Source: Plumapathes pennacea
Taxonomy: Eukaryota; Cnidaria; Anthozoa; Antipatharia; Myriopathidae
Length of the DNA stretch: 64,000 nucleotides
Assembly (NCBI GenBank): GCA_964036295.1
Contig: OZ038464.1
Span: 430,001-494,000 of the forward strand
Direction: 5' to 3'
A program made the position numbers and the translations under genes. Every line of letters begins with the position of its first letter. The stretch's first letter is position 1. Below are positions 1 to 10,946 of this stretch, in pieces. The notes below the pieces were generated by a model, which saw only the letters and a program-made list of their open reading frames with translations, searched no databases and had not been told where the DNA came from.

Positions 1-2123
1 CAACGACCAAACTGTATCTAAGGCAGGACGACAACACCACCTTGTCTGGTCTAGTAAGTGTTATTAATCCAGGGGGGTGGTAGAGAGGCAGTTGTACAGA
101 GACAACAGTCAACTAGGTAAACAAACGAGCCCCCCTGTCTTGTCTAGTAAGGCTTATGAAGAGTCTTGTTAAACAAGGGGAGGTGGGGGGCACCACAAAC
201 GATCTGTTCTGCACGCGCAAGTCAAGCTTGGCTGAGGACCCTAATAAAGCAAGCGCGAGATGTGATGTCACTTCGTAAGCCTGCCTATCTTTTTTGCAGA
301 CCTCTACATCTTTTTCAAGTGAAATACAAGAGTTCGCGCCTAATATGGCCAAGCAAGAATCCACGTTTGCTTTTGACTCCGTGTGGGCAGTCGCCTTGAC
401 GCTTGACAAAACCCTGACGTCACAGCAGACGTATGAGCAACTGATAAAGCTGACATCTCAAGTTAAACGTGCTTTGAAGAAAAACATGATGGCCACAAAC
501 TTTGAAGGAGTCACGGTTAGACGTTAACTTTTCTTTCTTAATGTCTGTCATCTGGCTTTCCCGATCTATCTCTCCTTGTTTCTGTCGCTATTTTCTCCCT
601 TCCAGTCGCCACATTCAACATATGTTGATCTTTGCTTTGCTTTCTTTGCAAACTTTCCGCATTTCTTTTTGGATCTCTTTCTTACTTCGACTAGTTTTTC
701 TTGGAAATCAAAAGCTTAGATGTGCTTTGTTCCGGTTCTCCTATTTTGTATTTTTTTCCTATAATTCAATGGTTAAGGTTTGTTTTTTCTTTTTCTTCTA
801 TCATTTTTCTTGGAAATGAAGAGCTTGGTTATGCTTTAATTCGGTTCCCATATTTTGTGGGTTTTTATCCTAGAATTCAATGGTTAAGGCTTGGTTTTTC
901 TTTTTCTTCTATCATTTTTCTTGGAAATGAAGAGCTTGGTTATGCATTAATTCGGTTCTCGTATTTTGTTTTTTTTTTGTTTTTTCGTTTTTTTCCTAGA
1001 ATTCAATGTTTAAGGTTTGCTGATCTTTTTTCTGTCTGATTTGAATTTTCTTGGAATCCAAGGGCTCAGTGCGCTTCGACAAAAAGCGAGAGCGCCAGGG
1101 GATCGTTCTGTTTAAACAATTCCGCCAAGGTGAGCAGAAGCCATACTTGCACTGCTAGTAAAAATTATGCTAAATGGTTTGAGCCCAGGAGTTTGAACTG
1201 TACGTTGCTTGTGGTCGTCTGGGTGAGAGTAGAGTATTCAGGAAGACTGTTGCTGATGACTGACGGCCTTTTCACTGTCTGAGCGGAAGTCATGTTCAAA
1301 GTCAAGCGAAGAGGTTCCGTCAAATGATGGTATTTATGATGTCGTTGATTTAATTGGCATATTTTGTCGAGCCTTTTGCTCGACAGAACTCGGCTGTGTT
1401 TTGTTATTGGTCAGTTGTCTACCAATCACTGACCAAACCTCTTTATTTGACTCTGACGATGACTTCCGCTCGGGAAGTCAAAACGTCAGTCACCAACAAC
1501 AGTCTTCCTGGAGACTACTCTCACTCGGATGATCACAACACACCAGGCAACACACTTACTGTCCAACATATATATTCTCCTTTAGTCTCTTTCCAGATGA
1601 TCAAACACCTAATTCTCACTGCATGACTCATATATTTTCTTGTCGAATTTGTGTTATGAGTTTTGGAGACTGAGTTTGGCTGACGTTTTACGCAGAAAAG
1701 ATTTGTTAACTTTTATGGTGTCTCCTTTATTCCAGGCAAGGAATACAACATCGGACAACATTTCACTTTTAGCGATCGGCTGGACATTTTCGAGTCTCAG
1801 AAGGAACTGATATGGCAAGGTAAACGCACGTTTATGTCTGTTTGTCTCTTTGTACCGATCTTTATATCATCATCATTATCATCATCATCATCATCTTCAT
1901 CACCACCATCATCATCATTTATGTTTATGTCTGTTTTTCTGTTTGTACCGATCTTTATATTTGCACTGGTGTGTTTGTGCATATGCCAGTTTAAACCCTT
2001 CACTGTCCAGAAATTTATCATACAGTAGGGAAAACTTGGCTTTTGACAGCTTGCTCAGATGAAAGCTGATAAAACTAAAAATTCTCACAGCATCACGCAA
2101 ACATCATCATCATTATCATCATT

Positions 2124-2154
<31 letters not shown>

Positions 2155-2186
2155 ATATCATCACCATCATCACCATCATCATCATT

Positions 2187-2233
<47 letters not shown>

Positions 2234-2308
2234 GATCATGATCATGATCATGATCATGATCATGATCATCATCACCATCATCACCATCATCATCATCATC
2301 ATCACCAC

Positions 2309-2361
<53 letters not shown>

Positions 2362-2395
2362 CCATCACCATCATCTCCATCATCATTATCATCAC

Positions 2396-2430
<35 letters not shown>

Positions 2431-2440
2431 CCATCATCAC

Positions 2441-2473
<33 letters not shown>

Positions 2474-5400
2474 ATTTTGAGATTGGGAGTGAAAGGGTTA
2501 TATGTAAAGTGAAAGTGTGTATTCACTTTGTGTTCACGCTGCCATATCACATATTTTAACTGGATAATATCCTCATAAAATGTCGCGCTATTTTGCACAG
2601 ATGGTAAACCTCCTCAAGACCACACCAAAAAGTCACATGACCTGCTGATGGTGCCTTTGTCTCTGATCGCGGTCACGTGGTTGCTTGCTTCCATTGGAAT
2701 AATCTGCTCACTGGCTTTCCTTTACTTTAACATCGCCAACGGGAAAAACCGGTTTGTAACCAGAATAACCTGTCAGACGTCTATGCACACTATGTCAGCA
2801 CTGCTATATCAAAATGTGGTCGTTAAGAGATTTCATTTGCGTGGTCACACCTTTAGGTTTCATCCCGCATTAGAGACACTTAGAGCGTTTTCTAGAAAGA
2901 TGTTTTGATGGCCATGGCATCGTCTAATGTGTTCACGGTTCGTTGTCTATTCGTGCATCTCATTAGTGGGATACAAGCGTTACCACGGCAACAAATAAAC
3001 AATTTCTGGATTTCATTTGTCAAACGGTGCAAGAGCATTTTTGTAGGCAACTCTTCCTCTAACGTTGCTGTCTTTTCCTCGCAGCATTATCAAAATGTCC
3101 TCCCCCAAGCTCAACAACTTGATCATTTTTGGCTGCATTTTGTGTTACGCCTCCATTTTCCTCTTTGGTCTGGATGCGAGGTTTCTCTCCCTGGAGAAGT
3201 ATGGCCTCAATTGTAACGTAAGCGCACGTGATCGTATCTTTACTTGTTATTATTATTAATCATTAGTAGTAGTATTAGTAGCATTATTACTATTATCATT
3301 ATTCAGTAGTGCTACACGGATCTTTGAAAGAGCATTTACATAATAAGAATACTGTGTTTAAAGAAAAATGTCGGTATGTGTGTGTACTTTTGTGTGGAGC
3401 TGTTATAGCGACCGCTGAAAACTGAACATTTTTGAAACACCGAATTCTGTGTATCGGCGCGTACTAAGCGTTTTGTTGTTGTTGTTGTTCGTCTTCTTCA
3501 GATAAGGACCGCTGTTCTTTCGTTTGGTTTTTCTCTCGCATTCGGCGCGATGTTCAGCAAGACGTGGCGCGTGCACAAGATATTCACAGCAGCCAAGACA
3601 CTCAGGAAAATGGTCAGTTATCCCAACTTCAGTCTCGTAAATTTTATTCGTCTCTCGTAGCGAGCTGCCGTTCTTTGAAGCACTAAAAATGCCACTTAGT
3701 AGGGAGCTACCGCCTTATCATGAACAAAACGAATCTTTTTGGGCTAAGCGGTGTATTTTATATCAAGCGAAGGAGATCACCCGACACGCCCAACAAAGAT
3801 TCAAACATTTCGAAGCGAGATGGTGTCATGATTATTACCACGTGATAGTGCTCTGGGATTACAGCGCGTGCACTAATGAACAATCGAAGCAGCGAAACGA
3901 TCTAGTACTCGCTGGGACCCGGTTGAGCCGACCTGTCTTGTGCCTGATACGTTTTTGCTGCTTTTTCTTTCACAGGCGATAAAAGATGTTCACCTTCTTG
4001 GAATCGTTGCAGTGCTGTTAGCGTTGGATGTGGTATTTCTTTCAGTCTGGTTCATTGTTGATCGTTTGGCAGCGAAAGAACTTTCGTTTGAGGATAAAGT
4101 AAGTTGACCGACACGGTAGCCTCCCCTCCCCTCGCAGTCATTCCTTTGTCGTTCCTCCTCTCTAGATTAATGATAACGACTTTCACGCAGACAGCACGGA
4201 TCGCGGGCGGCGTAGAGTTCTACAAATCTATCGATCAACGGCCGTATACATAGTACAGCCGTTATAATTGACAGATTACAACGCCACACCATATCAAACT
4301 GCATACTATTTCTCACAATAATGCACAGTTTACATTACTTCACGTTAGATTACATTTACACAACAAGGATACAATAGTCAGTACGCTACTTATACTCCAC
4401 GGATACAATACACTACACGCACTATACAACATTATGACCCATCAAATATTTCCTCCCGCGCGTGATTGGTGGAATTGCGACACGTGATCGAATAACGTCC
4501 GCTCGTGAGCGGACGTTATCAGCGAATAATCCCCGCCTGGCGAACTAACGCTGTTTATTGACAATATCCGAATACAGTTCTATTCATTTAGTCGCAAAAA
4601 TCATTACAAGATGACTACTGAGAAGGACATCAATTTATTTCTCAAAAAAGCAGTTCCAGAAAGCACTAAAAGCTTCACAGTTTTCGCGCCATTATTTGCG
4701 CTGCGAGAGGAAATATTTGAAGGATAATAAAGACAATAAACTACTTTTGGCTTCGGAAATAAGCACGGATAATTGTCCTTGGACATTATCTCTTCCTCGA
4801 AGCTCACAGTTGCCCTCGAGCTTCGCTCTCGGGCAACTGTTCGCTTCTCGGAACAGATAATATCCTCGGACAATTATCCGTGCATATTTCCTCGCCAAAA
4901 ATAGTTTATTGTTTATTTATACCACACTCCACTGTACTACACCACTGTATACTACACTACGTGACTCTGAACATACTGTGTTGTGTTAGATTACACTACA
5001 CTATACCACACATTTAACTGTTACACGTTGTACTGTATTTCATTGCCATGCCATACACAGCACATCAAAAATAAGTGCGGCACAGAAACAATAATGGACT
5101 ACATAACCGTAGTCTCAGGGCGCTCTACAGCAAATGTGTAGATGAGATCGGACGTCAGCTTGTACATCAGAATGAGTCCTTCACTTGTACAACAGAAAAA
5201 ATCCTTCATTACCAGTAGTATCGGCTGTAAAACAATTGTGTTAACCTACTCTCTTCCCCAGGCCTATAGAGAGCAGGAAATGATCATAGTTCCTGCTGTG
5301 TACCAGTGCACATGCGCATACAAAACGTATTTCACGGTGACGCTGTACGCTTACAAGGGCCTCCTCATCCTGTTTGGCCTGTTCTTGGCTTGGGAAACAC

Positions 5401-7578
5401 GCAACGTCACCATTGCCGCGCTTAACGATTCCAGGTACGACTTCATCCAGGGCTGCAGTTAATATTAAACAGCTAAGTTACTCAAGGCGTCAACCGGTAT
5501 AGACCTGTATAAACCGGTATAAACCTGTATGGACATAAACCTATATTAGAGCGGTTATTGATAGACTTTCGAAAATCAAGATTAAGGTCATTACAGTGTC
5601 CATTGCATATGCTGTTAGAGAACTTCCAGCCAAATTAGAAGTCAAAGTAATTTGCAACTGGTTTTACTTTGGAGGAGAAACCAATTCGCAGTGCGAGAAG
5701 TAAAGGCCACTGCTGCCAGCTCAGTTGCTTGAGTGAGAAGACCACAATCGGGTTTTATTCCTGATTGGCCAAGAATTCCGCCAAATTTATTTGGACCAAT
5801 CAAAAAGCGAGCAAGCACCACTCCAAATTAACTACGTGGCTACTCAGCTGGACAGCGATTCAAACACCAATCAATCAATCAAACTTTATTTACAGAGGTA
5901 ACACTAAATAGTGCAGAACACTAATAACCCCGTGATCCACACCGTTCTTTTATCCGTCTTTTGTAGGTACATCGGCATGTGTGTGTATAACGTGGTTATC
6001 CTCGCAACTATCGGCGCCATTGTTTCCATCGCTTTGGAAAACAGCATGCAGCAGGGGACCCCGTACGCGATCACCTCATTGTGTCTCCTCACCTGCACCA
6101 CCGTCACAGTGCTCCTCGTTTTCGTACCCAAGGTGAGAGGGCCCGAAAGGAATTTCAGGTAAAAACGGAAGTGCATGACTGAAATGATAGGAATAGCTTA
6201 TTGGACTGCTAATAAAGAATTATTTAACGTTTGAGGGGAGCGTTACACATCTTGTTAGTGTTGTTATCATGGTTACTCGTTGTTATCGCACAGACCACTA
6301 ATGGCAGCCCTCTTATTACAGGCAAAGACATTGATTCCCAAGCTAAAATGCAGATTCTCTCAATCTTTTGCAAAGAAAATGTATGAGGGATGTAGTGAGA
6401 ATTGATGATTTAATCAGTCTTTATCTGAGCAAGTTGTCAAAAGCCAAGTTCTCCATACTGTATGAAGGAGAAAGTTGATCACTATTGGAAGTAAAATGAT
6501 TAAACAGTTCAAATATGGGACTTTGAAACTCAAGCTGTAAACTGTCTTATTTGGAACTGATGCTAAAAGGAGGATGGTTTGGGTCTGCCTGCAACTTTAA
6601 CTCGTATACAACAGCTACATATATCGCATGAGGTTAAATGTGTCGAATTTGTTGTATTGTCACGGTAGATCTACCAGTTCCACACGAAAGACGAAGAAAG
6701 AGTGACCAACACCACCATGCACGGAGCTGCGCCCACGGCTCTTGCGCACAGCAGCCGCAATCATTTCACGTGCGACAGCCCAGTATTCAGTACCAGCTCC
6801 AATAAGGCTACACAGACCGAGGGGTCTGGATACCAAGGTGAAACTTCTCCCACGCGATATCCCGCGATATAACTGCACGTGGTTTCTTTGTTCCGTTTTC
6901 AGTTACACAATTATCTTGAGTGTTTTTCTGTATGATGCTTGAAGTATTACAACAATTTCTACAGAGTATTTCGTGAAATATTCCATTATTGTCCGACGTG
7001 TCTTATCGCGCGCCGCTTAAACGCAGCATGTCAACATAAACATTACAGTTTCTTGTTTCATTTTTTGGAATGAATGAGGTCTGTTTTTAGGCAAACTATG
7101 AACGGTTATCGCGGGATTTCTTACATACTTTATTATAACACCGTCAGCTGTTCTTCTAACCATTCAGCTTCCTTCAGTCCGTTGCTTCCCCCCTTGCTCC
7201 ATGAGACGGGAGAGTTGCCGACAGGACAAGAGTAAGCAGTGTAAGTGTACTCTGTCATTATAATCCAACCGAACATAATTCAAATCATCACAATCTTTTC
7301 ATCATCATACCTACACTCCTCCCTGCCACACCTGTCCCTTTGTCTCCTTTTCTGCTTGTGTCTGTTTGTTCTTCATTTTTCAACCAACGCCATTAATGTC
7401 GTTTCCCCATCCCTATATAGCCAGCAACTCTATCCTGCAGACAAACATGGATTTGTGCGCCTACGAGATTTGCATGGATGAAATTCTTTTAGACGAGTCT
7501 AAAGTAGAGGAGTCAACAGCTTGTTACGACCTGGTTACTAGTCGTAGCAATACCAGTCTCCTGGAGACGCGCATGTGA
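1..7578 (+). CDS. GABA-B receptor-like GPCR, copy 1 (3' part; 5' end outside window)
   Basis: This is the 3' part of a class C GPCR of the GABA-B type. Coding exons read 1-53 (partial, last codons of exon 6), 300-515, 1063-1129, 1736-1819, 2601-2751, 3085-3217, 3502-3612, 3976-4098, 5262-5434, 5967-6132, 6669-6837 and 7421-7578 (stop TGA). Every junction has GT/AG and the phases chain without a break. The exons encode the end of the Venus-flytrap domain, seven membrane segments (one per exon in 2601-5434, two in 5967-6132) and a short cytoplasmic tail ending LLETRM. No frameshift or stop is seen. Each exon matches the downstream copy (offset about 16260) in length and splice phase, with a few amino-acid changes. 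One is odd: the family motif IVDP after TM4 reads IVDR here (about 4060). Likely a functional tandem paralogue. Haplotype misassembly is the main alternative. Confidence 0.88.
700..1062 (+). repeat. About 105-130-bp intronic tandem repeat abutting exon 8 of GABA-B copy 1
   Basis: Units start near 702, 806 and 915, each opening with TTTTTCTTGGAAATnAA and followed by AGCTT, a T-rich block and AATTCAATGGTTAAGG. The acceptor of exon 8 (ATTTTCTTGGAATCCAAG then the exon) looks like a further diverged unit. Copy 2 holds four intronic units at the same place. Confidence 0.75.
1180..1560. mobile_element. Foldback (MITE-like) element in intron 8 of GABA-B copy 1
   Basis: The left arm (about 1190-1300, with GGTCGTCTGGGTGAGAGTAG and GACTGTTGCTGATGACTGAC) is the approximate reverse complement of the right arm (about 1455-1545, with GTCAGTCACCAACAACAGTC and ACTCTCACTCGGATGATCAC). 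The same family occurs in copy 2 (17530-17905) and in the ZXD gene (about 28985-29115). No coding capacity. It resembles a non-autonomous palindromic element that I recall as common in coral genomes; that recollection is not checked. Confidence 0.65.
1861..2473. repeat. ATC/ATG microsatellite in intron 9 of GABA-B copy 1
   Basis: Two blocks of (ATC)n with interruptions, about 1868-1920 and 2101-2473, including a short TGATCA hexamer run near 2231-2270. The matching intron of copy 2 (18223-18485) lacks them, so the expansion is specific to copy 1. Open frames across it (poly-Met, poly-Ile) are artefacts of the repeat. Confidence 0.95.
2023..2099 (-). mobile_element. Fragment of the CTTTCACTCCC MITE family
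   Basis: Reverse-strand reading gives GTGAGAATTTTTAG, ATCAGCTTTCATCTGAGCAA and CCAAGTTTTCCCTACTGTAT, the conserved core of the element seen more completely at 60178-60386 and 62397-62608. Confidence 0.55.
4230..5145. mobile_element. Insertion with foldback palindrome in intron 13 of GABA-B copy 1
   Basis: Copy 2 runs directly from the sequence matching about 4225 to that matching about 5146, so about 0.9 kb is specific to copy 1. Within it, 4724-4812 and 4822-4915 are near-perfect inverted arms (GCACGGATAATTGTCC on one side, GGACAATTATCCGTGC on the other), separated by a few bases. A smaller palindrome, ATAACGTCCGCTC/GAGCGGACGTTAT, sits near 4493-4520. No gene is seen. It looks like a MITE or nested MITEs. 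Confidence 0.75.
6335..6510 (+). mobile_element. CTTTCACTCCC-family MITE, diverged copy
   Basis: Contains ATGCAGATTCTCTCAA, GATGTAGTGAGAATTGATGA, ATCTGAGCAAGTTGTCAAAA and CCAAGTTCTCCATACTGTAT in the family order. It is shared with copy 2 (21368-21535), so it predates the GABA-B duplication. Confidence 0.65.
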
Positions 7579-8038
7579 AATCTGTCCCAGGAACCATCAG
7601 GACCCTTGCTTTCTTCATGATGCCAAACAGGAAGTGACATCACTGTAGAGTGCTGACCTGGTTCCCAAGTTCCCGGTTTAAAAGAGAAAGGCTTGGTGCT
7701 TAAACTCGGGGGGCAAGACGACATACCACTGTGGTGGACAGGTATAAGGGTCCTTATAGTAAGCAGATAAACTGGAATTTTGTTTATTTTTTCATTGCCT
7801 TTCGAAAGTTGGACAATTTCTTCTGGTTTAATTAATATTAAATTAAGTTAAAAAATAAGACAAATAAATATAAAAACTACTTGATACGAGAAATCCTTGC
7901 AATGGGCCGTCAAGATAATATTGTGTAACTAAATGTGTAAATAAACAGGTTAAATACCAGACCCCCTGTGTCAATAGGTCTCCCAATGATTAATCACGTG
8001 ACCCACACAACCTAAATGTTATCACCTAAACTTGCTAA
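7579..8038. other. 3' flank of GABA-B copy 1
   Basis: AT-rich 3' UTR and flank. It matches copy 2 up to about 7740/23400 and again from 7921/24121. Between these points copy 2 carries a LINE fragment and copy 1 a short AT-rich stretch. Several AATAAA-like signals are present (for example near 7862 and 7940), so the cleavage site cannot be chosen. Confidence 0.5.
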
Positions 8039-8455
8039 TTTCCAACTCCTGAACTGTCAAATGAAACCTAAAGGTGTGACCACTCAAATGAAAGCTCTCA
8101 ATGAGTACATTCTAACAGCAGTGTTCACTTCCAACTTCTGAACTGTCAAATGAAACCTAAAGGTGTGATCACTCAAATGAAAGCTCTCAATGAGTTCATT
8201 TTAATAGCAGTACGGTGTTAACTTCCAACTCCAGAACTGTCAAATAAAAACTCAAAGGTGTGACCACTTAAGTGCAAGCTCTCAACGAGTACATTCTAAT
8301 AGCAGTGTTCACTTCCAACTCCTGAACTGTTAAATGAAACCTACAAGTGTGACTACTCAACTGAAGCTCTCAATGAGTTCATTCTAACAGCAGTGTTCAC
8401 TTCCACCTCCTGAACCTCCCTGTGACCATTCAAAAAGTACATTCTGATAGAAGTG
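8039..8455 (+). repeat. 90-bp minisatellite at the 3' edge of the GABA-B duplication (copy 1)
   Basis: About five units starting near 8039, 8129, 8223, 8313 and 8401. Each holds CCAACTCCTGAACTGTCAAA, GTGTGACCACTCAAATGAAA and GCTCTCAATGAGTACATTCT. Homology with copy 2 ends inside this array. Single degenerate units occur elsewhere in both orientations (2830-2870, 18705-18750, 45455-45505, 62298-62370). Confidence 0.9.
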
Positions 8456-9551
8456 TTACTTATGTTGTTGTTGAGCAGAGTGCATGTTTGTATGAGCATG
8501 GCCGTTTAATGCTGTGTACAATGTGGGTGGGGAGGGGTGTGTCTGCTTTCGATATTTGATATCGTTAATTTTCTTTTTCAAATAATGTTTTTAACTCTAC
8601 AAATCTCCACGTGAGCTTTCAAAGTAAATATTTAGCTGTCTATGGCGTTTCCTAATCTCAGTTTGACTTTTGTTTGACGTTTTCAACATCATTATTTGCG
8701 TTTTTGATCGGCAGTAAAATAGATCTTTCCCTTTCATCTTGTTTCACTGCATTCTTTTCGTCAGGTCTGCTTTCTGATCGAGTAAACAGTGAATTTCAGG
8801 TATAATTTAATTATGTTGCTGCCACGTTGCTCACACATTGCTCGCGGATGCGGAGAGCTTAAATTTGCAAATTCCTTTTTTTTTTCCGCGTTATTTTTCT
8901 GGGTCGAGAATCAGCACACGGTAATTGGTTCACATTGTCACATGACGTGCAATGACGCAAATTGAGTTTGCGAACAACTTGAGATGTGGGCTATTGAGCT
9001 GTTCGTTACTTGCGTGTTATAGTTAACTGCATCCCATCCAAACTCAACACCGTTTGGCTCTGTGAACATGTACGAATAAACTGGATTTTAGGGAATGATT
9101 TTGGTTTGCGTTCCGAAGTTGACTGCGGAAATTTGACGGATACCGCTACGGAATTACAAATAACTCGGTCGCCGCTAATCATTTAGTCCCGACGAAACTT
9201 TCCGTGGCGACACGAAATACTTCTGAGAAGATACCAGGCCAAAAATGGAAACCAAAGCTATGATGAGCTTAGCCTTAAAACAATGGCAATTTATGCTTCA
9301 CACTGTACATGACATCTGCTGCCTTGTAAAATGCTTCTGCTTATCGTACACTGCTTGTTGCCACAATGAACATGGCCATTGCCTTGGTTGATGTGCTCGA
9401 GACCTACAAAGGCATCTACGAAATTGTGAGTAGCTTTATCATTATTTTTTGGTGCTTCCTGTGGGTTGACGACCCCCTTAAAAAGAGCCTAGAAATCCGT
9501 CTGATGAGATTCACCCGAGGAGTATTTTGAGTCACATCCCGTCCATTCACA
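8456..9551. other. Intergenic stretch without a supported gene
   Basis: No open frame longer than a few dozen codons and no recognisable family before the retroelement relic begins. A 20-codon frame at 9367-9427 ends at a GTGAGT-like donor but matches nothing I know. Confidence 0.5.
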
Positions 9552-9737
9552 TTTAACGCTACCATACGCCACCACCTCAGCCAGTGCGCCATAACACAGC
9601 CAGGGATAGTGAAGGAACTTCTGAGATTGCTCTACGTGGATGACTATGTGTCTGGATCAAGCTCTACGCCTGCTGCATTAGAATTATGCAAAAGAATTAG
9701 GTCGATCCTCGCAGAAGGCGGATTCAATATGTCATGA
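9552..9737 (+). pseudogene. BEL/Pao reverse transcriptase fragment
   Basis: Frame from 9552 reads FNATIRHHLSQ, then LLYVDDYVSGS (the catalytic YVDD box of the reverse transcriptase palm), then ILAEGGFNM and a stop at 9735. This order is typical of BEL/Pao LTR retrotransposons. Everything upstream (gag, protease, most of the RT) is missing or unrecognisable. The frame is broken after GGFNM, so this is a dead relic. Confidence 0.82.
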
Positions 9738-9923
9738 AGTCACTACGAGAAAGCCAGGACCAAGCCAAAGTCCTACAGAGTCCATCACAACAAGGGTCAG
9801 TGACTGAAGAAGACCGAGAATATACACAGTCAGTGTTCTTCAAGGAAAACGACACCGACGAGAGTGCTAGGGCAAGAATAGAATCGTCACAAAGACGAAC
9901 TGAACGTTGAATTCTCAAAAATT

Positions 9924-10121
9924 TTGACGGCTGTTGACTCGGAAATTATCACCAAACGGACTGTCCTCTGCACTACAGCGAAGTTCTACGACCCTGTAGG
10001 CCTGATTTCTCCAGTTGTCCTGGAGTTCAAACGTTTGTTTCAAGATTTGTGCGAGCAGAATCTAAACTGGGACAATCCACTGAACAACAACGTACCAGTT
10101 TGTGATAGAGCAGTGCTATAG
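9924..10121 (+). pseudogene. BEL/Pao polyprotein fragment (Pao peptidase A17-type region)
   Basis: Reads ITKRTVLCTTAKFYDPVGLI followed by SPVVLEFKRLFQDLCEQNL and NWDNPL. This is the conserved block after the RT in Pao-type polyproteins (family annotated in Pfam as Pao retrotransposon peptidase). It lies in another frame from the RT fragment and stops at 10119-10121. Same decayed element as its neighbours. Confidence 0.8.
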
Positions 10122-10133
10122 AATGACGGAAAC

Positions 10134-10481
10134 GTGTCCAAACGCGAAAGGTACATTCACGCCGTCCTGTCGCACTACTGGAAGAGGTGGAAACGAGAGT
10201 ACCTCACAGAACTACGAGAACATCACCGTCCAAGGCAGACAGAAGGACCTGCCTTTAGTGTGGGAGACGTAGTTTGCGTGCAAGACGAGAAGAAAGCCAG
10301 ACTGAATTGGGACCTTGCAAGAGTAGCAAGGCTGCTGACCGGAAGAGATGGACAGGTACAAGCAGCTGTTGTGCAAGTGAACGCCAACGCTGGGAAGAAA
10401 AGGGAACTGAGACGACCCATCCAAAAGTTGTTTCCCGTTGAGCTCAGATCCGACCTGCAAATCAACTTGAAGTTCCCATAA
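10134..10481 (+). pseudogene. BEL/Pao integrase C-terminal (DUF5641-type) fragment
   Basis: Reads HYWKRWKREYLTELREHHRP, then FSVGDVVCVQDE and WDLARVARLLTGRDGQVQAA, ending LRRPIQKLFPVEL. This matches the C-terminal domain that follows the integrase core in BEL/Pao elements. The integrase core itself is absent: the sequence passes directly from the A17-type block to this domain, so an internal deletion removed the RNase H and integrase core. The first codon shown is not a genuine start. Confidence 0.85.
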
Positions 10482-10569
10482 CGTTTGTGGAACATGCCGC
10501 AGAGGAAAATACCCCTAACTGAACTTTCTGAACATGTTTGACTGTTGGCAGACAAGGCGATTGTCAGCC

Positions 10570-10804
10570 AAAGGGGGAGAATGTTTGAGTTTAGTTGAAC
10601 TAATTAGATGCACCTAGATCACGCGCCGATTACGCAATAAGCATGCAGTGATCACGTGCGGAAAGTCACAGTTTTTGACAGTTTGAGATCGAGCACATGG
10701 TTTTTTGAGTTTTAGAGTTTTGAGAGTCGAGTTCACATTGTAAACGTTTAGTTCGTTGTTTGAGCATTATAAGGATTACGAGTACAGCATCAATTCCACA
10801 ACAC
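10570..10804 (+). mobile_element. Polypurine tract and probable 3' LTR of the BEL/Pao relic
   Basis: AAAGGGGGAGAA at 10570-10581 is a typical polypurine tract. It is followed at 10582 by TGTTTGAG, a plausible LTR start, about 100 bp after the last coding block, as expected for this order. No 5' LTR is recognised in the window, so the right end cannot be fixed; a CA end near 10804 is one guess. The next gene starts only about 140 bp further on. Confidence 0.55.
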
Positions 10805-10946
10805 AAGACGTCTGTGCACCCGATATCTTTCCTCTGATTGTGACAAGGCTGTTAGATTGCAAAGTGAGACACTGTGACGCTTCTATTACACTAGAAAGAG
10901 CGCTTTCGAAAACTGCAAACTTAAATTTGGATTGTGTGTTTCAGAT

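Noticed and set aside
2093..2480. Poly-Met and poly-Ile open frames
   Set aside because: Direct translation of the ATC microsatellite in an intron.
1..7578. Copy 1 as a truncated pseudogene
   Set aside because: All splice sites and frames are intact to the stop codon. The missing 5' half is outside the window, so truncation cannot be claimed.
9367..9427. Short ATG frame ending at a GTGAGT-like donor
   Set aside because: Only 20 codons, no similarity and no matching downstream exon.
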